Below are positions 50,544-59,645 of a stretch of 64,000 nucleotides of DNA, in pieces. The number at the start of each line of letters is the position of its first letter. The first letter of the stretch is position 1. The notes beneath the pieces are model-generated. The model ran no database searches. It saw only the letters and a program-made list of their open reading frames with translations, and was not told where the DNA came from. The position numbers and the translations under genes are program-made. The stretch is from the NCBI GenBank assembly GCA_964611435.1, contig CAZSXT010000002.1:62001-126000 (forward strand), in the 5' to 3' direction. Origin of the DNA: JAYPHU01 sp964611435 (GTDB taxonomy: Bacteria > Pseudomonadota > Alphaproteobacteria > Rhodospirillales > UBA2165).

Positions 50544-50864
50544 ATGACCACGCAAAATATCATCGAACAGAAAATTTTGGACGCGCTCACGCCCAGCTAT
50601 CTGGACGTGATCAACGAGAGCCATATGCACAATGTGCCGCCGGGCTCCGAATCACATTTCAAGGTGGTGGTGGTGTCAGAAGCGTTTGACGGCCAGCGGC
50701 TGGTCCAGCGCCATCAGCAGATCAACGCGCTGCTGGCCGACGAGCTGGCGGGTGGCGTGCACGCGCTCACCATGCAGACCCTCACCGAAGAGGAATGGGT
50801 GAAGAAAAACGGCGTGGTACCGGATTCTCCCAACTGTCACGGTGGCTCGAAGGCGGACCGCTAG
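50544..50864 (+). CDS. bolA: BolA family protein
   Basis: A 106-residue class II KH-like protein that pairs with monothiol glutaredoxin to bind a [2Fe-2S] cluster and affects envelope and stress genes. Seen: EQKILDALTPSYLDVINESH with the invariant His, HFKVVVVSEAFDGQRLVQRH with the second conserved His, and LADELAGGVHALTMQTLTEEE. Length is normal for the family. The C-terminal 15 residues are a family-typical tail (SPNCHGGSKADR). It is divergent from mutY and lies 68 bp upstream of the DUF721 gene. Confidence 0.94.
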   Translation: MTTQNIIEQKILDALTPSYLDVINESHMHNVPPGSESHFKVVVVSEAFDGQRLVQRHQQINALLADELAGGVHALTMQTLTEEEWVKKNGVVPDSPNCHGGSKADR

Positions 50865-50932
50865 ACCCAAGCCCAGGACCGTATCCGGGTTAACGCCGGT
50901 GACAAAGCAGCACGCCTGCCGTAGCATCGCGT

Positions 50933-51406
50933 ATGACCATCAGACGCCGCCAGTTCCGCGCCATCGGCTCCACCGTGGAAAAGCTGACCAAGCCGGTGTT
51001 CGGCCGCCGGGGTTTTGGCTCGCCGGCCATCGTCAATGACTGGCCGGAGATCATCGGCGGCATCCTGGCCGAGCACACGTTTCCGGAGCGTATCGCCTAT
51101 CCCGCCGGCAAGCGGTCCGAAGGCACGTTGCATCTAAAGATCGACAGCGCCGCGCTGGCGCTGGAGCTGCAACACTTGGCGCCGCAGGTCATGGAACGGG
51201 TGAACACCTATTTCGGCTTTAAGGCGGTGGCGGACATCCGCATCCTGCAGGGACCGCTGCCGGAAAAGCCGGAAAAGAAACCGCCGCCCGCGCCGTTGGA
51301 CGAGGCCAAAAAACAGGAACTGAATCAAAAGCTGACCCTGGTCACCGACCCGGAGTTGAAAGCCGCGTTGGAGTCCTTGGGGACCGAGGTGATCCGCGAC
51401 CGCTAG
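50933..51406 (+). CDS. DUF721/DciA-family protein
   Basis: A 157-residue protein. Residues 15-110 show the DUF721 pattern: GSPAIVNDWPEIIGGILAEH, PERIAYPAGKR, GTLHLKIDSAALALELQHLA and MERVNTYFGFKAVADIRILQ. DciA relatives load replicative helicase in bacteria lacking DnaC, which fits alphaproteobacteria. In many alphaproteobacteria this gene is directly followed by dsbA and smc; here two minus-strand genes intervene. The stop overlaps the convergent cupin gene by 4 bases. Confidence 0.86.
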   Translation: MTIRRRQFRAIGSTVEKLTKPVFGRRGFGSPAIVNDWPEIIGGILAEHTFPERIAYPAGKRSEGTLHLKIDSAALALELQHLAPQVMERVNTYFGFKAVADIRILQGPLPEKPEKKPPPAPLDEAKKQELNQKLTLVTDPELKAALESLGTEVIRDR

Positions 51407-52434
51407 GCCGCCTCCGCCCGATACAGATTAAGCTTTCGCATAATCTCCCGGTCGGAGATCTGGATCATCAGCGCGCGGTTGGACGCCGCCGTGTGGGAGA
51501 ACCAAGTCCAATGGGGTACGGTGAAGACATCCTTGGCGGACCAGGAAACCTCTTCCTCGCCGATGCGGCTGGTCCCTTCCCCTTCCAAGACAATACACAC
51601 CATGTTGGCCATTTCCCGGGTCTGCCGGGACGCTGCCCCACCACTTAAACTAAGCGCACGAGAATCAAGTGTGGGCAGCATCGGCCCGCCATCGACCGGG
51701 TTGAGGTAATTGAGGGTTTTCGTGCCGTCATCGGCTTCCGGCGTAGCCTCCACGGCGGCGACCACATCTTCCCAGGCATAGCGGAGCCGAGGCGAATGAC
51801 GCACTTCCCCCGCCTCTACCTGCGGCAGGATGCCGCCCGCGCCGAACAACTTGTCCGGCAGGGTCGAGATATTCTCCGGGAAGGCATCGACCGGACCCAT
51901 ATCGCCGAACACCGCATCGAAACCGCCGACCAGCGGGATATCCAAGATATCGAGCCAGACCGCTCGCTTCCCGCTGTCGTTATCGTGATTGTGCCAGGTC
52001 CAGTTCGGCGTGATGATCAGATCGCCGTCGAACATATCGCAGCGCTTGCCGTCCACGAACGTGCCGCCCCCCGCCCCTTCCAGGATCACCCGGGTCGCCG
52101 CCGGCGTGTGGCGGTGGGGGGAGGTTCTTTCACCCGGCATCACACACTGATAAGCCGCCAGGATATTGGTCGTCGTGGCCATTCGGGGCGCGAGATGGGG
52201 GTTCTTCATGATCAGCACCCGGTGATCCGCCTCCTTGCCCTGCACCAATTCGGCGGATTTTTCCACCAGCGCGGCCATTTCCGACCAGCGCCAAATCATC
52301 GGCGGTTCGGCCCGGTTGGGCTCGTCCATCACCAGGTTCTCATAAATCTCCCACAAGGGCGCCAGGTCATGCCCGGCGATCTCCTCCAGGTAGGCCTGCT
52401 TCTCCGGGCTTTTAATTGCTGCTGCGTCCGACAT
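51403..52434 (-). CDS. Bicupin protein, gentisate 1,2-dioxygenase-like
   Basis: A 343-residue two-cupin protein. The first domain has the iron ligands His107-x-His109 and His148: TSPHRHTPAATRVILEGAG and ITPNWTWHNHDND. The second has SRIGEEEVSWSAKDVFTVPH followed by WTWFSHTA. It resembles ring-cleaving gentisate/salicylate dioxygenases. The ATG at 52434 was chosen because AAGGAGAC precedes it; a longer frame upstream reads into the previous gene with an unlikely Arg/Ser composition. It follows an LLM oxidoreductase by 10 bp on the same strand, so monooxygenation followed by ring cleavage is a reasonable guess. Confidence 0.87.
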   Translation of the reverse strand: MSDAAAIKSPEKQAYLEEIAGHDLAPLWEIYENLVMDEPNRAEPPMIWRWSEMAALVEKSAELVQGKEADHRVLIMKNPHLAPRMATTTNILAAYQCVMPGERTSPHRHTPAATRVILEGAGGGTFVDGKRCDMFDGDLIITPNWTWHNHDNDSGKRAVWLDILDIPLVGGFDAVFGDMGPVDAFPENISTLPDKLFGAGGILPQVEAGEVRHSPRLRYAWEDVVAAVEATPEADDGTKTLNYLNPVDGGPMLPTLDSRALSLSGGAASRQTREMANMVCIVLEGEGTSRIGEEEVSWSAKDVFTVPHWTWFSHTAASNRALMIQISDREIMRKLNLYRAEAA

Positions 52435-52444
52435 TCCTGTCTCC

Positions 52445-53509
52445 TTACGCTCCGCCTTGGCTGAAATGGGGGATGACCTTTTCCCCGAACAGCCGGACCG
52501 AAGCCTCCGCTGTTTCCACATCCATATTGTCGAAATTGACCTGAAGCGACAATTCATCGATGCCACCCGCCGCCTCATTAAAAGCTTCTACCTGATCAAT
52601 GATCTCCGCCGGCGTGCCGACAAAGGCGGCGTGGCTTTCGAGCTGATCCTCCAACGTCTGCTGCGCGATCTTATCACGAAGCTTGTCGTAATTTTGATAC
52701 GCGGCCGACGGGGTCCCGTCCTTGTATTCCGCCATCGCGTCAACAATGGCGGCAAAATGCCCCTCGACCCTTGGCTTGGCGACGCGGAACGCTTCCGCGC
52801 CGTCTTCGTGGCAATACATAAAGACCGCCATCATGATCCGGGGCTTGCCCGGATGGCCGGCCTCCCTCCAGGCATTGCGGTACCCGTCCATCAGCGCAAT
52901 CGGGTCGGAACCTACGCCGGGGATAGCCATGATCCAGTGGCCCATCTTGCCCGCCCGTTCGAACGAGGCGGGCGTACCGACGGCGGCCACATAAAAATTG
53001 GGCCGGGGCCGTTGGATCGGCCGGGGATAGGTGGTCACGCCGGAGAAGCTGTGGAACTTGCCCAGCGAGGTGACGTTTTCTTCTTCCATCAATTTTTGCA
53101 CCTGGGCGATGCCTTCCTCAAACCGCTCCACGCTTTCATCGATATCGACGTCGAAGTGGCGGAACTCCTGCGGCAGAAAGGCGCGGGCGAATCCGATATC
53201 CAATCGACCGCCGCAAATTCCGTCCAACATGGCCAGATCGGACGCCAGTTTAAGGGGGTGATTGAACGCCGGCAGTACGGCGCCGGTGACCATCCGCGCG
53301 GTCTTGGTATGTTGGGACGCCATGGTCAGGAAAACAATCGGGTTCGGGCTGTTGCCGCCCCAATGATGGAAATAGTGTTCGACCGTCCGAACATGGGAAT
53401 AACCATATTCGTCACAGAGCGAGATCAGCCGTATCGCGTCGGCGTAATAGTCTGTGGGCGACTTCAGGTTTTCCGGCGTGTCCGGAAAGAATTGCATACC
53501 AAACTGCAC
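52445..53509 (-). CDS. LLM class flavin-dependent oxidoreductase
   Basis: A 354-residue bacterial-luciferase-like TIM barrel that uses reduced FMN or F420 and usually oxygen. Seen: SLCDEYGYSHVRTVEHYFHH, VFLTMASQHTKTARMVTGAV with LP, LASDLAMLDGICGGRLDIGF, PRPIQRPRPNFYVAAVGTPA, and AAFVGTPAEIIDQVEAFNEA. GTG at 53509 was chosen with AGGAGG 5 bases upstream; ATG 53497 is an in-frame alternative. It forms a two-gene unit with the bicupin gene. It is divergent from dsbA across a 302-bp gap. Confidence 0.9.
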   Translation of the reverse strand: MQFGMQFFPDTPENLKSPTDYYADAIRLISLCDEYGYSHVRTVEHYFHHWGGNSPNPIVFLTMASQHTKTARMVTGAVLPAFNHPLKLASDLAMLDGICGGRLDIGFARAFLPQEFRHFDVDIDESVERFEEGIAQVQKLMEEENVTSLGKFHSFSGVTTYPRPIQRPRPNFYVAAVGTPASFERAGKMGHWIMAIPGVGSDPIALMDGYRNAWREAGHPGKPRIMMAVFMYCHEDGAEAFRVAKPRVEGHFAAIVDAMAEYKDGTPSAAYQNYDKLRDKIAQQTLEDQLESHAAFVGTPAEIIDQVEAFNEAAGGIDELSLQVNFDNMDVETAEASVRLFGEKVIPHFSQGGA

Positions 53510-53811
53510 TATGACCTCCTGCTTCGAATCCCGATCCTAACACACTGAAGCATAGCCCGCGGGCGCGCGCTTCACCAGACACGGAAACCCAGACTCGGAA
53601 CCATATGCCCTTAAACGGGTGATTCGCCCACGGCGGTGCCAAATTCGGCCTCACAATCGCCATGATCCGTCCAGAAGGTAGGTTCAACCGATTGTCATTG
53701 GGAAAAAGGGCCAGAAATTCGCATACTTATCCCCAATTTTAGCTCTGGATGCCTCTTTTCGACGCTTGTCGGCTCGCCCAGAGGCATTTATATTCGTCAA
53801 CATGTTGTGGT
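53510..53811. other. Non-coding gap between the LLM gene and dsbA
   Basis: 302 bp with no convincing gene; a 91-codon minus-strand frame (53412-53687) overlaps the LLM gene and has unlikely composition. The stretch 53690-53760 is AT-richer (GGGAAAAAGGGCC, then CCCCAATTTTAGC) and probably holds the dsbA promoter, but no box is clear. Confidence 0.5.
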
Positions 53812-54456
53812 ATGGAGGCTTTATTGCCCAAACATTTAGTTAAAATCGTCGCGATCCTGGGAATTGTCACGACTACCACCCTGTCGGCTGGCCCTGCGCG
53901 CGCGCAAACCCTGCCGCCGGAAGCGGAAATGACGGCCGAGCGGGTTCTGGGCAGCAAGGACGCGCCGCTGACGCTGATCGAATACGCTTCGATGACCTGC
54001 CCGCACTGCGCCGCCTTCCATAACGGCCCCTATCAGGTCATCAAGAAGGAATACATCGATACCGGAAAACTGAAACTGATTTACCGGGATTTCCCGCTGA
54101 ACAATACGGATTTGGCCGCCATGATGATGGCCCGCTGTGTGCCGGCGGACCGCTATTTCGGCGTGGTGGAGATCGTCTTTAAGACCCAATCGACCTGGCT
54201 GAAGGCGCAAAATCAGACACAAGCCCTGGGCAATCTGGCCCGATTTGCCCAAATCAGCCCGGCGACATTCAATGCCTGCGTCTCCAACGAAACCCTGTTG
54301 AAAAAGATCGTGGTGTCGCGGGAAGAAGGCATTGCCAAACATCAAGTCAGCGGCACGCCCACATTGATCCTCAATGGCAATAAAATTAATTCCGAAATGT
54401 CGGACGCGCAGGTGCGCGAGGTGATGGATGCGGCGCTGGCGAAAGTGAAGAAATAA
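53812..54456 (+). CDS. DsbA-family thiol:disulfide oxidoreductase
   Basis: A 214-residue exported thioredoxin-fold protein. The N-terminus has KHLVKIVAILGIVTTTTLSA, ending with a cleavage site near ARAQT (residue 33). The active site is CPHC (ASMTCPHCAAFHNG), the fold continues with KLIYRDFPLNNTDLAAMMMA, and the cis-Pro loop is HQVSGTPTLILNG. This belongs to the DsbA_4/Com1-like group found before smc in alphaproteobacteria. ATG 53812 was used; GGAGG at 53814-53818 could instead serve a TTG start at 53824. A 6-bp hairpin (GGCGGC/GCCGCC) lies at 54465-54484 before smc. Confidence 0.9.
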   Translation: MEALLPKHLVKIVAILGIVTTTTLSAGPARAQTLPPEAEMTAERVLGSKDAPLTLIEYASMTCPHCAAFHNGPYQVIKKEYIDTGKLKLIYRDFPLNNTDLAAMMMARCVPADRYFGVVEIVFKTQSTWLKAQNQTQALGNLARFAQISPATFNACVSNETLLKKIVVSREEGIAKHQVSGTPTLILNGNKINSEMSDAQVREVMDAALAKVKK

Positions 54457-54524
54457 AAGAGACGGGCGGCGCGAATTTGCCGCCTGACGTGGTGTGACAA
54501 TAAGAATGGGGGCCGTGAAAGCCC

Positions 54525-57500
54525 GTGCAATTTACGAAGCTGAGACTGAGCGGATTTAAGTCGTTCGTCGATCCGACCGAGTTGGATATCCAGCCCGGCG
54601 TCAGCGGGGTCGTGGGCCCCAACGGCTGCGGCAAATCCAATCTGGTGGAAGCGCTCAAATGGGTGATGGGCGAGACATCGGCCAAGCAGATGCGCGGCGG
54701 CGAGATGGATGACGTTATCTTTTCCGGCACCGCCAACCGTCCGTCCCGCAACGTGGCTGAGGTGGCGCTGGCGCTCGACAATACCGACCGCACGGCGCCG
54801 GCCCAATTTAACGACTTCGATGATTTGGAAGTCAGCCGCAAGATCGAGCGGGAGAAAGGCTCCACCTACAAGGTCAACGCCAAGGAAGTGCGCGCCCGTG
54901 ACGTGCATCTGCTGTTTGCCGACCAGGCCTCCGGCGCGCGGTCTACGGCGCTGGTCAGCCAGGGCAAGATCGGCGAGGTGGTCTCCGCCAAGCCGACCGA
55001 CCGACGAAAGCTTTTGGAAGAAGCCGCCGGCATCACCGGTCTTCATTCCCGCCGCCATGAAGCCGAATTGCGGCTGCGCGGCGCAGAGACAAACCTGGAA
55101 CGGCTGGACGACGTCATGGTCACCCTGGAGGCGCAGATGCAGAGTCTCCGCAAGCAGGTGCGCCAGGCGACTCGCTACCGCAATCTCAACGATCATATCC
55201 GCAAGGCAGAGGCGACGTTTTTCCTGATCCGCTGGAAAGCGGCGGCGGAAGAGCTCGAGAACGCACGGCAGAAACTGAACGAATCAGAGCGCGTGGTCGG
55301 CGAGTTGACCGGCGCGGCGTCCTCGGCCGCTGCGGAACGAGCGAGAATTGCCGAGACCCTGCCGCAGTTGCGCAACGCCGAGGCCGAAGCGGCCGCCGGC
55401 CTGCAACGGTTGAGTCTCGCCCGGGAAAGCCTGGAAGAGGAAGAGGGCCGGCTGGAGTCGGCCAAACAGCAGGCCCAAGCGCAGTTGGAACAAATCACCC
55501 GGGACATTGAACGGGAAACCACGCTTGCGGCTGACGCCAATGCGGCGCTGACCCGTCTCGAAGGAGAGAAGGAAGAGATCGCCGGCACCGGTGACGACCT
55601 GGAAAGCGCGCTGAACGAGGCCGGTGAGAAACTGGAAAGCGTGCGCAGCGGCTACCAAGACGCCGAAGCCAAGTCCGCCGCCGCCACGGAAACCTTGGCC
55701 AATGCTGAAGCTCGGCGCGCCGATCTGTCCCGGCGTTGTAAGGAATTGACGGCGCGGGTCCAGCGCCTTAGTGAGCAGCAAAGCGCACTGGGCGAACAGA
55801 TAACGACCCTGGAAGCCAACGCCGAGGATATCCAGGCGCTGCGGGACGCAGAGAGTAATCTGACCGCCGCCGGAGAAACCCTGGAGACCGCCCGCATCGA
55901 AGGCGAAGCCGCGGTGCAGGCGCGCATTGCCGCCGGCGAAGCCCAGTCCGAGGCCCAGGACGCCGCACAACAGGCCAGCCGGGAAGCGACGAAGCTAGAG
56001 GCCGAGGAAAACGCGCTCGCCAAATTGCTGGAGAACGGCGATCCGGATCTGTGGCCGCCCCTGGTGGACGCCCTGCAGGTCGAAGTCGGATATGAAACGG
56101 CGCTGGGGACGGCGCTGGGCGATGATCTATCCGCTGCCACCGACGAAGCTGCGCCCGTCCATTGGCGCAGCCTGCCGCCGCTGGGAAATCAGGCGTCCCT
56201 GCCCTCGGGTGCGACACCGCTGTCGAATTTTGTCACCGGCTCCCCCGCCACTCAGCGCCGCCTGTCCCAGGTCGGCGTGGTCGAGGATGCGGAAACCGGC
56301 TGGCGGCTCTTATCCCAACTGCAACAGGGCCAACGGCTTGTCACCAAGGACGGGGCGTTCTGGCGCTGGGACGGCTACACGGCGGCCTCCGATTCGCCGG
56401 GCGCGCAGGCCGTCCGCCTGGAGCAGCGCAATCGGCTCAAGGAAATTCGCCAAGCCCTGACCGAAGCCCGCCGTCTGGCCAACGAGGCCGAAGCGAAAGC
56501 CCACACCGCCAAACAAGCAGCGGAAGAAGCAGGCCGCCGGGAAAACCGGGCCCGCGATGCGGTCCGTGAGGCCGAAGCCATTCATGCCGCCGCACAAGTC
56601 CGTCATGGTGATCTGCGGCAAAAAACGGCGGAAACCGACACTAAACTCTCGGCGCAGAAAGAGAACGCGGTTCGCATTGCCGGCGAGTTAGAAGAAAACA
56701 AAGTTGCGCTAAACGCTGCGCAAGAAGAACAGGCCGGGCTCCGTAACGCCGAAGAAGCCCGCCGGGAAGCGGACTCTTTGAAGGCTGCGGCTGAAGAGAA
56801 ACGCGGACACTTTATCGAGGCCCAAAGCGCCTTTGACACGCTCCGCAATCAGGCTGAGACGCGCCAGCGCCGGTTGGAGACCATATCCCAGGAACTGACC
56901 TCTTGGGCGGAACGTAAGACCGGCGCGGAACAACGCCAGGAACAATTGCAGGAGCGCAAAGCCTCCCTGGAGGAAGAACGGGAACGGCTGAATTCTCAAC
57001 CAGATGCGATCAAGACCCGCCGCCAGGAACTGATGGACCGGGTCGAAGGCGCGGAACAGAAACGCAAACAAGCCGCCGATAATCTGGCCGAGCAGGAAAC
57101 CAAACTGGCGGAGGCCGATAAAATTTCCCGGGAAGCCGAGACGCACCTGTCGTCCATGCGGGAACAACGGGTCCGCGCGGAATCTTCCGTGGAGCAAGCA
57201 AAGCAAGGTTCCGAAGCGCTGGTGGAACGCATGCAGGATCGCCTGAGCTGCGGTCCCGATGCGCTCCGGGAACTCTCGGGCCTGGCCGAGGATGCCGAAC
57301 TGCCCGAACTGGAAGCGTCGGAAAAGCGGGTGGAACGGCTGCTGAGGGAGCGAGAGAATATGGGCCCGGTCAACCTGCGCGCCGAAGCCGAATCCCAGGA
57401 ACTTTCGGAACAAATCGAAGCACTGACCACGGAACGGGATGAATTGCTGGCCGCCATCGACAAACTGCGGCGCGGGATCAATCAGATTAACCGGGAGGGC

Positions 57501-57986
57501 CGGCAGCGGCTGTTGGACTCCTTCGAACAAGTGGACAAACACTTCCAGGAATTGTTCGTTCGGCTGTTTGGCGGCGGCCGGGCGCACCTGACCCTGACCG
57601 AATCGGATGATCCTTTGGAGGCCGGTATCGAGATTATGGCCAGCCCGCCCGGCAAACGGCTGCAGGTTCTGTCCCTGCTGTCCGGCGGCGAACAGGCCCT
57701 GACCGCGCTTGCGCTGCTGTTCGGCGTGTTCATGACCAACCCCGCGCCCATCTGTGTGCTGGACGAGGTGGATGCCCCGCTGGACGACGCCAATGTGGAC
57801 CGGTTCTGCACCATGGTCAGTGAAATCGCGCATTCCCTATCGACCCGTTTCGTCGTCATCACCCACCACCGAATGACCATGGCCCGCGTGGACCGGCTTT
57901 TCGGCGTCACCATGGGTGAGCAAGGGGTATCTCAACTGGTCTCCGTGGACCTGGGACAAGCTCTGGAACTGCGCGACATCGCCTGA
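54525..57986 (+). CDS. smc: Chromosome segregation ATPase SMC
   Basis: The 1153-residue condensin subunit organises and segregates the chromosome. The N-terminal head has Walker A VVGPNGCGKSNLVEALKWVM near 28-47. Two long coiled coils (about 170-500 and 640-985) flank a short hinge (about 505-620; LWPPLVDALQVEVGYETALG, FWRWDGYTA), which is the alphaproteobacterial hinge type. The C-terminal head has the signature LSLLSGGEQALTALALLF near 1046 and Walker B APICVLDEVDAPLDDANVDR near 1070. The start is GTG. No scpA/scpB adjoins. Confidence 0.97.
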   Translation: MQFTKLRLSGFKSFVDPTELDIQPGVSGVVGPNGCGKSNLVEALKWVMGETSAKQMRGGEMDDVIFSGTANRPSRNVAEVALALDNTDRTAPAQFNDFDDLEVSRKIEREKGSTYKVNAKEVRARDVHLLFADQASGARSTALVSQGKIGEVVSAKPTDRRKLLEEAAGITGLHSRRHEAELRLRGAETNLERLDDVMVTLEAQMQSLRKQVRQATRYRNLNDHIRKAEATFFLIRWKAAAEELENARQKLNESERVVGELTGAASSAAAERARIAETLPQLRNAEAEAAAGLQRLSLARESLEEEEGRLESAKQQAQAQLEQITRDIERETTLAADANAALTRLEGEKEEIAGTGDDLESALNEAGEKLESVRSGYQDAEAKSAAATETLANAEARRADLSRRCKELTARVQRLSEQQSALGEQITTLEANAEDIQALRDAESNLTAAGETLETARIEGEAAVQARIAAGEAQSEAQDAAQQASREATKLEAEENALAKLLENGDPDLWPPLVDALQVEVGYETALGTALGDDLSAATDEAAPVHWRSLPPLGNQASLPSGATPLSNFVTGSPATQRRLSQVGVVEDAETGWRLLSQLQQGQRLVTKDGAFWRWDGYTAASDSPGAQAVRLEQRNRLKEIRQALTEARRLANEAEAKAHTAKQAAEEAGRRENRARDAVREAEAIHAAAQVRHGDLRQKTAETDTKLSAQKENAVRIAGELEENKVALNAAQEEQAGLRNAEEARREADSLKAAAEEKRGHFIEAQSAFDTLRNQAETRQRRLETISQELTSWAERKTGAEQRQEQLQERKASLEEERERLNSQPDAIKTRRQELMDRVEGAEQKRKQAADNLAEQETKLAEADKISREAETHLSSMREQRVRAESSVEQAKQGSEALVERMQDRLSCGPDALRELSGLAEDAELPELEASEKRVERLLRERENMGPVNLRAEAESQELSEQIEALTTERDELLAAIDKLRRGINQINREGRQRLLDSFEQVDKHFQELFVRLFGGGRAHLTLTESDDPLEAGIEIMASPPGKRLQVLSLLSGGEQALTALALLFGVFMTNPAPICVLDEVDAPLDDANVDRFCTMVSEIAHSLSTRFVVITHHRMTMARVDRLFGVTMGEQGVSQLVSVDLGQALELRDIA

Positions 57987-58043
57987 ACCAGGCGGCAATT
58001 TTTACCTAAATATTTCAATAACTTATCGTCTTTTTATTGTTCC

Positions 58044-58072
58044 TTGACACTCTCGGGGACGGCCTATATGTT
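58044..58072 (+). promoter_or_regulatory. Probable promoter of the ATP synthase Fo operon
   Basis: TTGACA (58044-58049), 17 bases, then TATGTT (58067-58072); a 15-base reading would give TATATG at 58065. It lies in the 195-bp gap between smc and atpI, and leaves an untranslated leader of roughly 100 bases. The strong -35 box and position make it the best promoter candidate for atpI-atpB-atpE-atpF'-atpF. Consensus match only. Confidence 0.6.
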
Positions 58073-58181
58073 CCCTCGCGAATCCATTGGCGCGACTTCG
58101 TCCGGAAGGAGTTTTCTGCCGACAGCCCATTAGCGTTCATGACGGTTCTGTAACCCGATTATTTGAATGGGCGCTTCAGCG

Positions 58182-58556
58182 ATGACCGAGGAAAAAAAAC
58201 CACTGTCCCGACAGGACTTTGATGAACGCCTGCGGCGTGCCCGCGGCGAAGGTGGTGATCCGAAGCATCGTATGCGGTCGGCGGAAGATGACAGCGGCAA
58301 AGCCATCGCCTTTCGCATCGGCACCGAACTGGTGGTGGCCGTGGCGGTTGGCGGCGGGATCGGTTATCTGCTGGATAACTGGCTGGGCACCGGGCCTTGG
58401 TTGCTGATGGTATTCTTGTTATTGGGAAACGTTGCCGGCTTATGGAACATTTTCCGAATGACAAACAAACAGGGGTATGCCGCCGGGTTCAAACACGATC
58501 AGGCCAACTCCGATGCGATTGAAATAGAAGACGCGTACAGAGACAAAGACGACTGA
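58182..58556 (+). CDS. atpI: ATP synthase protein I (AtpI/AtpZ-type)
   Basis: A 124-residue protein with a charged cytosolic N-terminus (residues 1-40, EKKPLSRQDFDERLRRARGE) and two membrane helices (about 45-66 and 69-90), AVAVGGGIGYLLDNWLGTGP and WLLMVFLLLGNVAGLWNIFR, with the family Gly motifs. Members help assemble the c-ring or act in Mg2+ transport. ATG 58182 is preferred to 58167 for its family-like start; both are in frame. It is the first gene of the Fo operon. Confidence 0.88.
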   Translation: MTEEKKPLSRQDFDERLRRARGEGGDPKHRMRSAEDDSGKAIAFRIGTELVVAVAVGGGIGYLLDNWLGTGPWLLMVFLLLGNVAGLWNIFRMTNKQGYAAGFKHDQANSDAIEIEDAYRDKDD

Positions 58557-58572
58557 GTGAAGGACTGGAAGA

Positions 58573-59316
58573 TTGGCTGAAGCCCATAACCCGCTGGAAC
58601 AGTTTGAAATCAAGGCGCTGGTGCCGATTCAGATCGGCGATTTAAATGCGTCGTTCACCAATTCATCGCTGTTCATGGTTCTGGCCGTTATCTGCGCCAC
58701 GGCGCTGATGGTCTTCGCCGTCCGCCCGCGCAACACCATCCCGGGCCGCTGGCAGCTTATCGCGGAGCTCTGTTATCAATTCATCGCCAATATGGTCAGC
58801 GACAATATCGGCAAAGAGGGCAAGACCTATTTCCCCTTTGTGTTTTCGATTTTCGTCTTTGTCCTGTTTGGCAATTTCCTGGGCATGCTGCCCTACAGCT
58901 TTACCTTCACCAGCCACATCGCGGTCACCCTGACCATGGCGCTGGTGATCTTTATCATGGTGACCGTGATCGCCTTCATTAAGCACGGGATGCACTTTTT
59001 CTCGTTCTTTCTGCCGAAGGGCGTACCGATTTTCCTGTCGCCGCTGCTGATTGTGATTGAGGTGATCTCTTATTTCACCCGGCCGTTCAGTCTGTCGATC
59101 CGGCTGTTCGCCAATATGATGGCGGGCCATACGCTACTTAAAGTGGTCGGCGGTTTCGTATTCCCGCTGGGCGCCATCAGCGCCGCTTTCGGCATTGTGC
59201 CGGTCGCCGGACTGGTCGCCATTACGGGGCTGGAATTCCTGATTGCCTTCCTGCAGGCCTATATCTTTACGATTCTGACCTGCATTTACATTAACGATGC
59301 GGTGCACCTGCACTGA
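58573..59316 (+). CDS. atpB: ATP synthase Fo subunit a
   Basis: The stator channel subunit that carries protons to and from the c-ring. The 247-residue protein has five to six membrane helices. The essential Arg is in TRPFSLSIRLFANMMAGH, followed by the C-terminal helix AGLVAITGLEFLIAFLQAYI and FTILTCIYINDAVHLH. The start codon is TTG with AGGA(C)TGGAAGA-like purines upstream. It is preceded by atpI (16 bp) and followed by atpE (49 bp). Confidence 0.97.
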   Translation: MAEAHNPLEQFEIKALVPIQIGDLNASFTNSSLFMVLAVICATALMVFAVRPRNTIPGRWQLIAELCYQFIANMVSDNIGKEGKTYFPFVFSIFVFVLFGNFLGMLPYSFTFTSHIAVTLTMALVIFIMVTVIAFIKHGMHFFSFFLPKGVPIFLSPLLIVIEVISYFTRPFSLSIRLFANMMAGHTLLKVVGGFVFPLGAISAAFGIVPVAGLVAITGLEFLIAFLQAYIFTILTCIYINDAVHLH

Positions 59317-59365
59317 TTAACCAATTTGAACGTTTACTATCCGAATTAAGGAAAGGACTTAGAAA

Positions 59366-59590
59366 ATGGACGTAGAAGCTGCAAAACTGATTGGCGCCGG
59401 TCTCGCCACCCTCGGCTTTATCGGACCGGGCGTCGGTATCGGCCTGATCTGGGCCGCCCTGATCAACGCTGTCGGCCGCAACCCGGCTGCCGCGGGTTCG
59501 GTCACCACCACAGCGTGGGTGTCCTTCGCCCTGGTGGAAGCCTTGGCGATTTTCGCCCTGGCGATCGCGCTTCTGATCTTGTTCGGTTAA
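59366..59590 (+). CDS. atpE: ATP synthase Fo subunit c
   Basis: The 74-residue proteolipid forms the rotating ring. It is a hairpin of two helices joined by a polar loop with GRNPAAAG, and the proton-carrying Glu is in the second helix (FALVEALAIFALAIAL). The start has AAGGAAAGGA upstream, a strong ribosome site in line with the many copies needed. A perfect 7-bp hairpin follows the stop. Confidence 0.97.
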   Translation: MDVEAAKLIGAGLATLGFIGPGVGIGLIWAALINAVGRNPAAAGSVTTTAWVSFALVEALAIFALAIALLILFG

Positions 59591-59598
59591 CAGGGTTT

Positions 59599-59616
59599 GG
59601 GCCGGTTCGCCGGCCC
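59599..59616 (+). promoter_or_regulatory. mRNA hairpin with a TTCG loop between atpE and atpF'
   Basis: GGGCCGG-TTCG-CCGGCCC, a perfect 7-bp stem with a TTCG loop, starts 9 bases after the atpE stop. There is no T run, so it is not an intrinsic terminator. Such a hairpin can block 3'-5' decay and raise the level of the upstream atpE message. This role is inference. The loop is closed by G-C rather than the extra-stable C-G. Confidence 0.6.
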
Positions 59617-59645
59617 GCAACCCCGGACACGGGATCGGCTGACAG

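Noticed and set aside
52435..52578. N-terminal extension of the bicupin protein
   Set aside because: Arg/Ser-rich sequence out of the LLM gene; AAGGAGAC supports ATG 52434.
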